Source: JALZKA01 sp963786495 (GTDB taxonomy: Bacteria > Actinomycetota > Thermoleophilia > Solirubrobacterales > 70-9). From it: a DNA stretch of 64,000 bases. Shown in pieces: positions 10,091-21,187 of the stretch. The translations under genes and the position numbers were made by a program. The notes below the pieces were generated by a model that worked only from the letters and a program-made list of their open reading frames with translations, made no database searches and was not told the origin of the DNA. The DNA lies in contig CAWAZL010000011.1 in NCBI GenBank assembly GCA_963786495.1, positions 62,001-126,000 of the forward strand, written 5' to 3'. The first letter of the stretch is position 1. Each line of letters begins with the position of its first letter.

Positions 10091-11964
10091 CGAACAGGAA
10101 TCGGTTCCGGTATGCGCTGTAGCCGAGAAGCAGGAGCCTGCCGGTGTTCGGGTTGATCCACGACACGCCTACTGCCGCGTAGGGCTCGCCTTCGAGGACG
10201 AGGAGTTCGAGATCGACCAACTGGCCTCCGGGGAGGAGGTCGGGCGCGAGGATCCGGGCCTGGCGCTCGCCATCATTCACAAGGTCCAGAAAGACCTTCC
10301 CCTTCACCTCGACGAGCTCGATCGTCACGGTGTCGGCCGGCTTTGAAATGTCCACCTCGGCTGACTTCCGGACACGGCCGTCGGGTGCGCGAGCCGCGGC
10401 GGAGCCCAGGAGTTGCTTCGGTTCCTGAAGCTTCTCACCCGGGACCAGGTCCGCGCGCAGCGCCAGCTCGTAATCGAAGCCGGTTCCTGCCTCTCGGTCA
10501 GGAAGGCCGAAGAAGCCACCTACCGGATCGAGCCACCTCTGGGTCGTCGCTCCCTCTGTGTCAGCCACGCCGATGCTGGCTCCAGGACCCAACTCGATGT
10601 CGATGAGGTCCCCTTGCTCGACGGGGATCTCCGTTTCGAAATAGTGCGGAGCTTCGTTACCAACGGATTCGCGATCGGACAGCGCTATCCGGATCGTGTC
10701 TTCACCGCCGGGTCGGATCACACCGAGCGCCATCTCCCCGCTCGCGCCTCGAACCGCCCACCCCGAGATGACCCCGTCTTCCGGGACGAGGAGCTGAGCC
10801 CCCGGCAGCTCTTGCTGGACGATCGCGCACGAAGGCGAGGAAGCATCGGGCTCACCCCCCCGGCAGTCGAGCGACTGGGTGGGCAAGGGCAATTCACTGC
10901 CGAGAGCCGTCGCGCCCGGCGCGACCGGCGGGACCGGGACCTCGGGCGGGGCCGGCTTCGCCTCGGAATCGAGAAGATGACCGGCACCAAGTCCTGCCGA
11001 GAACGCCAGCGAGCGCTACGCCCGCCAGCACCGCAACCGTCGGCTTCTTGCTTCGGACTTGCCGGGCAGCCGGTTGACCCAGCGAGGGAACGGTGATCGG
11101 CGTTGGATACTGGCCGCGCGGCGGGCGTGGCGGGCCGAGCCCCGCGACGAGATTCTCCCCGAGGCTCTTTCTAACCGCCAAAACCAGGTCGCGGGCGCTG
11201 TCCGGACGATCGCCTGGCTCTTTCGCCAGTGCCCGCTCGAAGAGCTGGTCAAGAGCCGGCGGGAGCTCCGGGCGTCGCTCACTGATCTTGGGCGGAGGCT
11301 CAGTCGTATGCGCGAACAGCACTGCTGCATCGGATCCCCGCGGGAACACGAAGTCTCCGGCCAGACAGTGGAAGAGGCTCGCCGCAAAGGCGTAGCGATC
11401 GGAAGCGGGCGTAGGGTCCTCACCCCTGACAACCTCGGGCGCGAGGTAGGCGACAGTGCCCACCATGAGCTGCGACGCAGCGGTCATCGCCTCGGTGCCC
11501 GCCCGCGTCAGCCCGAAGTCGGCAAGGAACGCGTAGTCGTTCTCGACCAAGACGTTCTGGGGTTTGACGTCACGGTGCACCAGGCCGGCCGCGTGCGCTG
11601 CGTCAAGGGCATCGCCGACCTGCTCGAGCAGGGACAGGGTCCGCTGTCCGTCGAGTCTGCCGTCTCGCAGGAGCTCGGCGAGCGTGGCGCCCTGGACGAG
11701 CCGCATCGAGATGAAGAGGCCGCTCTCAGAATCGCCGACCTCGAACACGTCGAGGACGTGCGGGTGCTCTAACGAAGCCTGCATCCGCCCCTCGCGCCGC
11801 AGGCGCTCGGCGAAGGCGGGATCTCCGGCTAGTTCCGGCCGCAACACCTTGAGCGCAACGCGACGTTCGAGCGATGTTTGCACCGCCTCGTATACGACCC
11901 CCATGCCACCGCGCCCGAGCGTGCGCTCGACGCGGTATCCCTCAAAGCTTTCGGACTCGATCAT
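10080..11964 (-). CDS. Transmembrane Ser/Thr protein kinase, PknB type (frameshifted)
   Basis: The kinase domain (residues 8-270) is complete: LGRGGMGVVYEA, VALKVL, HRDVKPQNVLV, ADFGLTR, VGTVAYLAPEVVRG and SDRYAFAASLF. A Pro-rich linker and a membrane helix (KKPTVAVLAGVALA) follow, then a frame change near 11000. The extracellular domain (about 10080-10960) has an early Cys pair, GVISGWAVRGASG and APDLLPGGQLVDLELL, matching the pseudokinase domain motif for motif. It heads the operon kinase, pseudokinase, FHA-HTH, and is divergent from the Tat operon. Confidence 0.9.
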
Positions 11965-12123
11965 CGGCCCTCCGTGCCGTAAAGCCGCACCCTACCCGGC
12001 GCGCATCGCTGAAGGGTGAGTGTTTCACCCCTCTGGGGTATTGCGAGCGCCACTCGACGCAACTAGGGTCGCCACGAGCTAGAGGTGTTCAGTAGATCCA
12101 CGGGCTCGGGAGGAGCGTGCGGT
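11965..12123. promoter_or_regulatory. Divergent control region between the kinase operon and the Tat operon
   Basis: This gap separates two divergent starts. It holds a GGGTGA-GTGTT-TCACCC inverted repeat at 12014-12030. A candidate plus-strand promoter follows at once, with -35 TTGCGA at 12041-12046, a 17-bp spacer and -10 TAGGGT at 12064-12069. GGGAGGAG precedes the tatA ATG. The repeat is well placed to be an operator, possibly for the FHA-HTH protein, but that is inference. Confidence 0.45.
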
Positions 12124-12336
12124 ATGTCGGTTGGCCCAACGGAGGTGGCTGTCTTACTGATCCTTTTCCTCCTCGTGTTCGGTGCCCGTAAGGTGCCGGA
12201 GGCGGGCCGCGCCCTGGGCACCAGCCTGAGGGAGTTCAAGCAGGGGCTGGCGCAGGCGAAGGAGCCGATCGAGCTCGCAAGGGATTCGCTTGAGCCGGGA
12301 ACGGGCGTGCAGGGACCCAGTGGCGAGCGGCTCTAA
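12124..12336 (+). CDS. tatA: Twin-arginine translocase TatA/E-like protein
   Basis: TatA proteins oligomerise to let folded Tat substrates cross the membrane. This 70-residue protein has the usual plan: a short outside N-terminus, one membrane helix (TEVAVLLILFLLVFG), the FGARKVPEAGRALG hinge and amphipathic helix, and a charged tail. The ATG at 12124 follows GGGAGGAG. It overlaps by 17 bases the gene for a giant protein with a Tat signal, so it looks like a dedicated export component and not the housekeeping copy. No tatC is in the window. Confidence 0.9.
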   Translation: MSVGPTEVAVLLILFLLVFGARKVPEAGRALGTSLREFKQGLAQAKEPIELARDSLEPGTGVQGPSGERL

Positions 12337-15300
12337 CGGCACAGACGTGCCAGGGCGGGGAGCCCCGGCGGCCGAAATTGCGAACGGCATTCGCCGGCGT
12401 GAGCTGCTCGTCGCGGGTGGCGCCGTCGCTGGTGCTGCCCTCATTACCCGGTTCGAGAGCGGAACGGCGCTCTTCGATCAGCTACTTCGCGGCTCCGGCG
12501 AGGGGCCCTCGTTCACGGCGCGCATGCTGCGCCCTGAGGACATGCTGGCGTTCGACCTCGAGTTCTACGACGCCTCATATGAGGTGAACGGAGAAGGCCA
12601 ACCCTTCGCGTTCCCTACGCCCACCGACGGTACCCAGCGCGAAGATTTTTGATGGTCGCCGTGTTCGGGCCCCAATCGGTTGCGGAGGAGCCCTTCACAG
12701 CCACCGGGAGTCCCGTAACCACGACAACACCGCCCGTTGCGGCCCAGGTAGGCGGTCCCTCCCGCCTCGCTTTCTCCGTTCGCGGCGTACTGTCCCTCGA
12801 AGAGGGGTCGCTCCTCAACTTCGTCACGCTCAATACGCAGCCTCCATCCCCCCGAGCCGAGCGCGGGGGGAATTCGCTTAGCAAGAAGATGCTGCTCGTT
12901 CCGGCGGCTCGATCGAAGAAAGATCGAAAGAAGCTCAAGCTGCGCGCGGGCCCGCAGAAGCCGAAGCCCACCGAGACCGCCATCGAGGCGCCTTTCCGGA
13001 TGGTGATCTCTCCAGCCCTGGACGGAGCCGGCGAGCAGTTCTGGCGGAACCGCACCAGCCCCTTGATCGATGCCGGGCGCACTGAGCTCTGGCACACCAG
13101 GCTCGTGAACCTCTACTGCCTTGACAATCTGTGTTCTGGCGGGGACAGCGACCTGAACGGCGAGGCAAAGCCCGAGAGCGAGATCAGGGCGGTCTGGACT
13201 CCAGGCTGGAACGTCAACCCGGAAAAGACGAAGGAAACCGCTCCCGATCCGTTCGGCCCCTCCGGGCGGCCGATGACGCTGACGCCGAAAGCCCGCAGCG
13301 AGATCGTCAGCCTTTCCTCCAACCATAAGTCGGGCAACCCTCCAACCTCCGGGAGGTCCCGCTTGCTGACGCTGAGCGCGCTGGGCTCCTCGCATGACGT
13401 GCGCTTCGACTTCCCCGACCTGAAGGGCGACCAATATGGGGTGACCCACTGGAGCAACCGGGGAACGCTCGGGCGGGATCACTACGTCAAGGTCGTCCAG
13501 AGCGGCTGGCTGTTCCCCTTCGGCCACGAGGCGGCCCTGATCGACATCAGCGAGCGGCAAATCGATGTCAGGAGCGGCAACGCCTACGCCGTGGTGAGAA
13601 AGCGCCAGTACCTGGTCGTCAAGCAGAAGACCAGGAACTACTCGAGCCTCGAGTTCCCGTTCACCTCGGTGACGGTGGTGGACGAGATCACGCCTATCCT
13701 CGACGAGGCGCGGAACACCCAGACCCCCGGCAACACGGGCGACGGTTCCTTCTGGCCCGCGGTGGGAGGGCGCGATTACCTCTGGACCCTCGCGGCCACG
13801 GATGTCGAAGGCATCCGCGTCGAGTTCCAGGCACCCATGATCTGGGTCAGCGACGCCACCGGAACGGGGGGCGCCGGCACCAAGCGGATCGTCAACCTCG
13901 CCGGCTACTACGCCGGCGATGCCCGTAGTAAGCGACCTCTCGGAGGCCAATCGGTCGCCTACGCGAAGCCCGTTCCGGGGAAGGCGCGCCAGGCCGCGTT
14001 TCCGACCGATGTGCTGGAGCTCGGTGCCGTCCTGACCGGGGGTGGCACGACCCCGAGGTTCACCCCGAAGATGCGGGCGGCGTCGATCAAGAACCCTGCG
14101 CTCGGAGGGCTGGGGGGCTCAGGTGCTGGGGCTCAGGCCAGAGGGGCGCTGAGCCCCGAAGCTCTGCTCCGCGTGAAGCCGGCCGAGGTCTACGTCAAGG
14201 AGGGGTTCAACCAGGCCAAGAACGCCGCGCAGACCTATCTCACGTTGGCGGAGGAGGTTGCACTCGACTACACGAAGGACGCGGGTGCGGCCGCGACCGG
14301 CGCCCTCGGCGCGCCGAACATGGAGCTCACCGCCCTGTCGAGGACCCTCGGCCCACTGGGAGGCACGCCCGAGGACGGAAGTTTGCCCAATCTCAAACCC
14401 GCCGATTTCCTCAAGGGCGCGAAGTTCCTCGGCATCGAGTTCACCGACGTCCTGCCCGCCAGCATCCCCCTCCCCGACTCCCCAACTCGCCCAACTACGC
14501 GGCGGCCGCCGCGAAGGTGCCCCGGACGCTCACGGAGACGATCTACGAAGGCGGCACCGGTCAGCTTGCGCGCAAGATCCCACGGGAGATCCGAACAGAG
14601 TTCGTCTGGGAGCCCGAGCTGAAGGGGAACGGTGTGTTCATCGCCAACGGCGCCGGGGGCACGCCGAAGGCCACGATGCTCCTGCGAAATGTGACCGTGG
14701 TTCCGGTCACCTCCGACTCCGAGGAGGCGCTCGGAAAGGCCCGCCAGGACACGACCGGCGAGCTCAAGAACTTCGGTCTCTCCCTGTTCGGCGAGCCGGG
14801 CAGCTCCAGCGCGTTCCTGATCCTCTACTTCAACCGCTTCGAGTTCCGCTCGCGCAACGACCAGAAGCCCGACGTCAACGTCGACATGCGCGATGTGGTC
14901 TTCGCGGGCCCGCTCTCATTCGTCAACGACCTGCGCAAGCTGATGAGCTCCTTGAGCGGCGGCTCGGGCCTATCGATCGACATCACACCTGGTGGCGTGG
15001 TCGCCGGCTACGGGCTCGACTTCCCCACGATTACCACCGGCATCCTGACCCTCGCGGATCTCAGCTTGGGCGCCCAGGTCGAGGTGCCGTTCGATGGCAG
15101 ACCGGTCACCGACGCGCTTCAACTTCTGCAAGCCGGACCGGCCGTTCCTCCTCACCTACACCATCTTCGGCGGCGGCGGATACGCGAACATCGCGATCAA
15201 CTCGGAGGGCGTCGAATCGCTGACCGTGTCGCTCGAGTTCGGTGCCGCGGCTGCACTGAACCTCGGCGTCGCCTCGGGAAGCGTGCAGGTCATGGCCGGG

Positions 15301-15687
15301 ATCATGATCAAGGTCGAGACGATCGAGGGGAAGACCGACGCGACGCTCGCCGGCTTCGTGCGGTTGCGGGGGGAGTTGGAGGTGCTCGGCATCATCAGCG
15401 TGTCGCTTACGTTCAACCTCACGCTCGCCTACGAAACCGGATCCGGCGAAGCATGGGGGCGCGCGACGCTGACAGTCGAGGTCGAGGTTTTCTGCTTCTC
15501 GAAGAGCGTGTCCGTCTCTTGCGAAAAGCGGTTCAAGGGTGGCGGAGGTGGTCTCCGGGCGCGAGACGGCGACAAGAAGGCGCTCAGAGGAGGCAGTCCC
15601 GCCGTTTCCCCAATTTCGTTCGCCGAGTTGTTCTCGCCGGAGAGCTGGGACACCTACCGCGCCGCCTTCGCGCAGGAGGCTTTCTGA
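12320..15687 (+). CDS. Giant exported protein with Tat signal, unknown family (frameshifted, ~1120 aa)
   Basis: I recognise no family. The GTG at 12320, with AGGGA just upstream, gives an N-terminus in which RRRELLVAGGAVAGAAL is a twin-arginine signal. A T-run slip near 12650 splits this start from the main frame; further frame changes lie near 14490 and 15110. The body is rich in beta-type sequence. Around 15150-15500 there are long alternating hydrophobic strands (SLTVSLEFGAAAALNLGVA, ISVSLTFNLTLAYETG). A Cys pair occurs early (YCLDNLC). The stop overlaps the next ATG by one base. It is exported, perhaps as a surface or envelope protein; the function is unknown. Confidence 0.7.
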
Positions 15688-18600
15688 TGGCCAGGCAGAG
15701 GATCTACTACATGGCGCTGCCACGCGGCGTCAATCCCTCCAATGGCAATCTTCGCGTCTCGGTCTTCGTCTCCCCGCGGCTGGAGCCGGATACCGCGGGT
15801 CGCCTCCGAGGAGGCTCCTCCTCGGGGCAGCTCGGCGAGTATCCCGATTGGGTCGATTGGCCGGACACCGTCAGGAACCGGATCGACTGGAACTTCGGCA
15901 TCTCAGCCGGCGGAGAGGACTACGAGCCGCAGGTGACCATCACGAGCGCTTCGCCTTCGTCTTCGGCTTGGAGCCAGCTGTGCCCTCCCGACTCCCCGCT
16001 CGAGGACTTCCCAGGCCCGCTACCTCGGCCTTTCGGCGACAGCTACGTCTTGTCTCACCCGGACAAGCCGGTCGAGGACTATCTCATCAAGACGCTCGTC
16101 GGACTTGCCAACAACCCCGACGAACCCGACATCGATGCCGCGCGCGATGCGTACTCGGCGATCGACTTCTACGACCCCGCACGGGATGATCTGAACATCG
16201 ACGGCCAACTCGCCGAGATCGTCGATCAGCTTGCCGAGACAGGCACGGTCCGAAGTGATCCGAACAGGCCCGACCTCGACATCGTTCAGGGGCTGCTGCT
16301 CAACGAACCGACGCTCGAGAACCTCCGAGCCGCCTGCGAGGCCGTGCGATCCGGCGCTCAAGCGCGGACCCTCGCGACCCAGGTCCGCGGCGGCGAGCCT
16401 CCTCGTCCGGAGGACCCACCGGAGGCGCCCAACCTCGACTTTCACCAGGCAGCCAGCGCTGCGGCCGCGCATCCGTTCCTCCTGCGGCAACTAGGGCTGG
16501 TCGTCGACTTCGAGTTCCCGTTCCCGCCGGACCTCGAAGTGACGGAGCCGATCGAGGCGCTCGTCTTTTTTGAGGCCAACCTGGACTCACAACTGCCGCC
16601 CATCGAGATCATCCCGACACCTCTTCTCCTTACCCGGTGCCTGCTCAGTACCACTGTGTTCGAGGCCGCGCCGAAGGCGTTCAAGCCCGCTACCGAGCGG
16701 GGTCTCCTTCGCCTGTCCGACCAGCTCGAGACGGGGCCTAAATACGGGCTTACCCAGACCGACCCTCAGGGCGGCATTCTCAAGACGCTCGAATTCATGA
16801 AGAACATCGCACGCCTGACGATTCCCGAGCGGTCGAGTCCGTTTGCGCCGGAAGACCAGCCTCCGCCGTCCTTGAGGGCCGCTGGAATCTCGGTCACCGA
16901 GCTGGATCGGGGAAGGAGCGCTCTGGGCGAGTTACAAGCGCCAAGTGAGCCTGAACAAGAAGATGCTGAACACCTCCGCCTCGGCGCCGCCGATCATTCT
17001 CGACAGAGAGGACATCACTCGCGGCTACGCGTACGACGTCTTCGACTCGGTGTCGAGCCGCTGGTACTCGCTGTGCCAGCCGAATTGGTCGCGCCCGCTT
17101 CGGCGACGCAGCCGAAGATCCGAGCCCGGATCCGCTACCTGGTGACCTCACCTGGGAAGACGAGGGCTGGGTCTCACCAGCGGTCACCGAGGGCTACCGC
17201 GTGGCGGACACGATCAGGCGATCGGTCGATTCGATCGCGAGCTGGGCGAACGGGTGGAGCATGGTCACGGCGCGACCGGGCCAGTCGGTCACCGATGAGG
17301 AGCAGGCCGTCGAGCGAGCTCCGGAAATCGGCGATTTCAAGCTCGCCGTCCGCTACGTGGCGAAGCCGGGTTCGCTGCCGCCGCAGCGATACGGGCGGAC
17401 CTACCGATTCCGTGCGCGTGCGGTCGACCTGGCTGGAAACGCGATCACGAGCGACGAGGCGACCGCGCTCGGGGGGCCCCATGTCCTCGAGACGCCCTAC
17501 GGGCGCTTCGAGCCGGTTGCACCGCCGACGATCGTGATGCGAAAGCGGGTGACCGAGGGGGAATCGCCCGACCTAGTCGTAATTCGCAGCAACTTCGAAA
17601 CCGCAGCGGCCCTGACGGATCCCTCGGACCGCCATTTCTTCCCCCCTCCCTTCGACGAGTTCCGCTCGGAGTGCCACGGAATGTTCGACGCTGCGGACGG
17701 CATCAACGCCGGCCTCTACGACCAGATCGCCGCGCGCGAGCGAGGCTCGTTCGACGCTCGCGACTCCTCAGGCAACTTCATCCACCCTGATGCCCAGGAG
17801 GACCCGGGCAACTACGACGCCCCGTACTTCGACGTCGACACGCCTCAGTTCGACGTCGAGGGCTCGACTCTTGCAAGCACCCCCTCGTTGCCCGACCCGA
17901 TGTGCGGCGGGTTTGCCTTAGTCGGGCTCCCGGGCTTGTCGCCGGGCAGCGTGCAGGTCTACGACATCTACCGCAACGGCGCCACTTGGCCCGACATCAA
18001 GCCGGTCCGACTGCGCGTCTTCGAGAGCGCGGGTTTCGTGGCTCCCGCTCTCGTCGGCGACGAACTGCGGGTTGGACTACCCAAGGCGGAGTCTTTCACG
18101 GTGAGTTTGAGCTCGTCGCTGGTCGCCTCGCTCATCGGCCACATGGCCGTGCCAAGCCAGCTTCCCTCTTCGCTTCAAGCGCTCATCATCAATGGCCAGC
18201 ACTGGGCGGTCACGCCAGCCCGCAAGCTGCGGCTCGTCCATGCGGTGCGCCAACCGCTTCGCGCGACAGAGTTCAGCGGCGGCTTCATGGTAACGCGCGA
18301 GGTTGGAGAGACATCGATCCTGCTCGAGGACACGATGGCGACCTCGCGCAAGAGCACCGAGCGGGTGGAGGTACACGCGGACTGGGTCGACAAGACGGAC
18401 TATCTGCCGGTCGGCGTCGACGAGTTTCATAATCCCGAGCAATGGCAGCCCGAGCGCGAGGTGCCGGTGAGCGCCAAAGTGTTCGAGCAGCCGATCGACC
18501 TCGAAGGGCCCAACGGGTCGCTGCCGATCAACGAGCGGCACGAGCTGCACACCACGCGTCACATCCCGGCGATCTCCTACCGGACCGTCGCGACGACCCG

Positions 18601-19885
18601 GTTCAAGGAGTACTTCACAGAACGGGCAGAAGTCACGCTCCAGGAAACGGGCGTTCCCGCGTTCCTCCCATCCGCCTACACAGGGCCCGCTGCTCCAAAC
18701 GGGCTGGGCGTCGTGGAGGACTCCGAGCGGGTTACGAGCCTCGACGGAACGCAAACGTTCGAGCGCAACCAGCCCGGCGAGGAGGCGGGCCACTACACGA
18801 TGGACTACGAGGCGGGCACCATTTCGCGGTTCGACGTCGAGGGGCGCGCCACCGACTTGCCGGATCAGGTGCGGGTGACGTACATCAAGCGCGAGATCAC
18901 CCGCGAGGCCGAACCGACTGTCAAGAGGGCGCTGAGCACCCGCAGGCCCGATCCCCCCAAGCTCCAGTACGCGATGCCGGCGTTCAGGCGGATCACCGAC
19001 GTCCAAAGCGGCTACACGACGGCACTGCGGGAATCGACGGGGCTTCGGATCTTCCTGGACCGTCCCTGGTGGTCGTCGGGCGACGGTGAGCTACTGGGCG
19101 TTGTCCTCTCCGACCAGCCGGATTCAACCGGCGTGCAGCATCTGGTCACCCGTTTCGGTCAAGACCCGATCTGGGACTCAGAAAGCGTGTCAGAGCTTCC
19201 GCAGCTCATCGACTTCTCCGCTGGCGTCGCTTCGCGGAGCAACCTTCGCCTCCTGGAGGCACCGAGCGATCGGACCTTCACGGTGGTGGGACACGAGGTG
19301 AAACCCGACCCTGAGCATCTGCGCTGGTATTGCGACATCGATATCCCGCACGGAGATGCCTACACGCCATTCGTCCGCTTGGCCCTGGCTCGATATCAGC
19401 CGAACGCCGTCTTCGGACTCGACCTGTCGCCGGTCGTTCAGCTCGACTACATGCAGCTGTACCCGAACCGCTTCGCGAGCGTGGTCGATCTCGGCAACGA
19501 CTTCGCCTACGTCACCGTCAGCGGCACCACCTACGAAGCCGGGCGCTCCAGGAGAACTTCGAGGGATCTGGTCTCGGGCCCATCGATAATCGAGGCGCAG
19601 GTGGAGCAACGCCGGGACGACATGCAGTTCACCGACGACCTCTTCGGATGGGTCCCGGTACCCGGAGTCGATTCGGTCAGGCTCGAATACCGAGAGGGCA
19701 TCGAAGGAAGCCCGGATTTCTGGGCAGGGGAGGTCCCCATCTTCGAAGCAGGCCGGCAACGGATCGCGATTCGCGAGTACGAGCAGTTCGGCCCGAAGAC
19801 CGGGATCGGAACAGGCGTGTATCAGCGCCGGCTCGTGTACGCAGAGGCGATCGACGTCCCCTCCGACGCAGGGGAAACCCCGTAG
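15687..19885 (+). CDS. Giant protein of unknown family with fibronectin-III-like segment (frameshifted, ~1400 aa)
   Basis: The start MARQRIYYMALPRGVNPSNG and the following VSVFVSPRLEPD have no signal peptide. Frame changes occur near 16925 and 17090. A segment near 17340-17450 (RYGRTYRFRARAVDLAGN) resembles a fibronectin type III strand pattern, and the rest appears to be large beta-rich modules with many aromatic and acidic residues. It is translationally coupled to the Tat-signal protein, so the two probably act together. Without a signal of its own it may stay in the cytoplasm or leave as a passenger on its partner. I do not recognise the family. Confidence 0.65.
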
Positions 19886-19902
19886 GCGATGGAGGGCGTG
19901 AC

Positions 19903-21183
19903 GTGACAGCCCGGGCGGGCGTGACGGCGATTGCCATTGCGGCACTGGTGCTGACCTCCTCTCTCGCCTCGGCGGGCTCGAATCCGCAGACTGAGCGGGC
20001 AAGCGTGAGTTCGGAAGGAGCCGAGGCCGGCGCATCGAGCTCTCAACCCTCGCTGTCCTCGAATGGGCGCTACCTGGCATTCGTCTCGTCGGCGGACGAT
20101 CTCGTCGCCGACGACTCGAACGGCGCAGCGGACGTGTACGTCCGCAACCTGAAGCGCGGGAAGACGACCCGCGTCAGCGTCGGCCGGAAACGTGTTGAGG
20201 CGGACGGAGCGAGCTCCGAGCCGACGCTTTCCGCAAACGGGCGCTACGTGGCCTTCGTCTCCCACGCGACCAATCTCGCCAAGACGGACAAAAACGACCA
20301 GGGGGACGTCTTCGTCCGCGACCTCAAAAGGGGTAAGACGCAGCGCATCTCGCTAGGTAGGCGCGGTGCCGAGCCGAACTGCGGCTGCTTTCACCCGGTG
20401 ATCTCCGGCAACGGCAAGTTCGTCGCGTTCTCATCGTTCGCGACCAATCTGGTTCGCCGAGACAGAAACGAAAGCGCCGATGTCTTCCTTCGCGACATCA
20501 AGAAGCGAAAGACGACGCGGCTCTCCGTCGGGCCGAAGGGGACGGAAGCCAACGGCGACAGCTACCAGCCGTCGATCTCGGCCAGCGGCCGGTCCGTCGC
20601 CTTCGCCTCCGATGCGACCAATCTCGCGAAAGGCGACGACAACGGCCTGGCAGATGTCTACGTCCGTGAAGGGCGTCGGACCATTCGGATCAGCCGCGGC
20701 CTCGAAGGCAACGAGCCCGACGGCGACAGCTTGGCACCGGCGATCTCGGCGAAGGGGAAGGCCGTTGCGTTCTCGTCCTTTGCGGATAATCTCGTTGAGG
20801 ACGACGGCAACGCGGTCGCCGACGTGTTCCTGAGCGATCTCAAAGGTGCCGCGAAGCGTGCCAGCGTCGCCTCTGCCGGAACGGAGGCCGACGACGAGAG
20901 CTTCGCCCCATCGCTCTCGGGCAACGGGAAGTCAATTGCCTTCTACTCCTACGCGACCAACCTCGTCGCCGCCGATGAGAACGAAGTTCGAGATGTCTTC
21001 GTTCACAGCGTGCGCGCGGCGACGACCGAACGCGTAAGCGTCAGCTCAAGCGGTGTCGAAGGCGATGCCGCGAGCTTTGCTCCCTCTATTTCAGGGAACG
21101 GGAGCGTTGTCGCGTTCAGCTCGTCCGCGAGCAACCTGGTGGACGACGACTTGAACGAAGTTCTCGACGTTTTCGTGCGCTAG
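19903..21183 (+). CDS. Secreted seven-repeat TolB/PD40-like beta-propeller protein
   Basis: The GTG at 19903 gives a Sec signal peptide (VTAIAIAALVLTSSLASAG). Seven repeats of about 55-60 residues follow. Each has the pattern S-x-x-P-x-[IL]-S-x-[NS]-G-[KR]-x-[VIL]-A-F-x-S, then NL, then DVFVRD and a short basic turn with RVSV. Seven repeats fit a closed seven-bladed propeller. It is the last gene of the plus-strand operon, 17 bases after the giant protein, so it is probably an extracytoplasmic partner. It converges on pyrK. Confidence 0.85.
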   Translation: MTARAGVTAIAIAALVLTSSLASAGSNPQTERASVSSEGAEAGASSSQPSLSSNGRYLAFVSSADDLVADDSNGAADVYVRNLKRGKTTRVSVGRKRVEADGASSEPTLSANGRYVAFVSHATNLAKTDKNDQGDVFVRDLKRGKTQRISLGRRGAEPNCGCFHPVISGNGKFVAFSSFATNLVRRDRNESADVFLRDIKKRKTTRLSVGPKGTEANGDSYQPSISASGRSVAFASDATNLAKGDDNGLADVYVREGRRTIRISRGLEGNEPDGDSLAPAISAKGKAVAFSSFADNLVEDDGNAVADVFLSDLKGAAKRASVASAGTEADDESFAPSLSGNGKSIAFYSYATNLVAADENEVRDVFVHSVRAATTERVSVSSSGVEGDAASFAPSISGNGSVVAFSSSASNLVDDDLNEVLDVFVR

Positions 21184-21187
21184 TACG

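Noticed and set aside
12565..13950. 461-codon open frame on the minus strand opposite the first giant protein
   Set aside because: High-GC antisense shadow: it runs opposite a longer, coupled coding frame and shows no domain, signal or ribosome-binding site.
7991..21183. Prophage or contractile injection system as the identity of the cassette
   Set aside because: No tail sheath, baseplate, portal, terminase, integrase or AAA+ injection ATPase motif is seen; the genes point to signalling plus Tat/Sec export.
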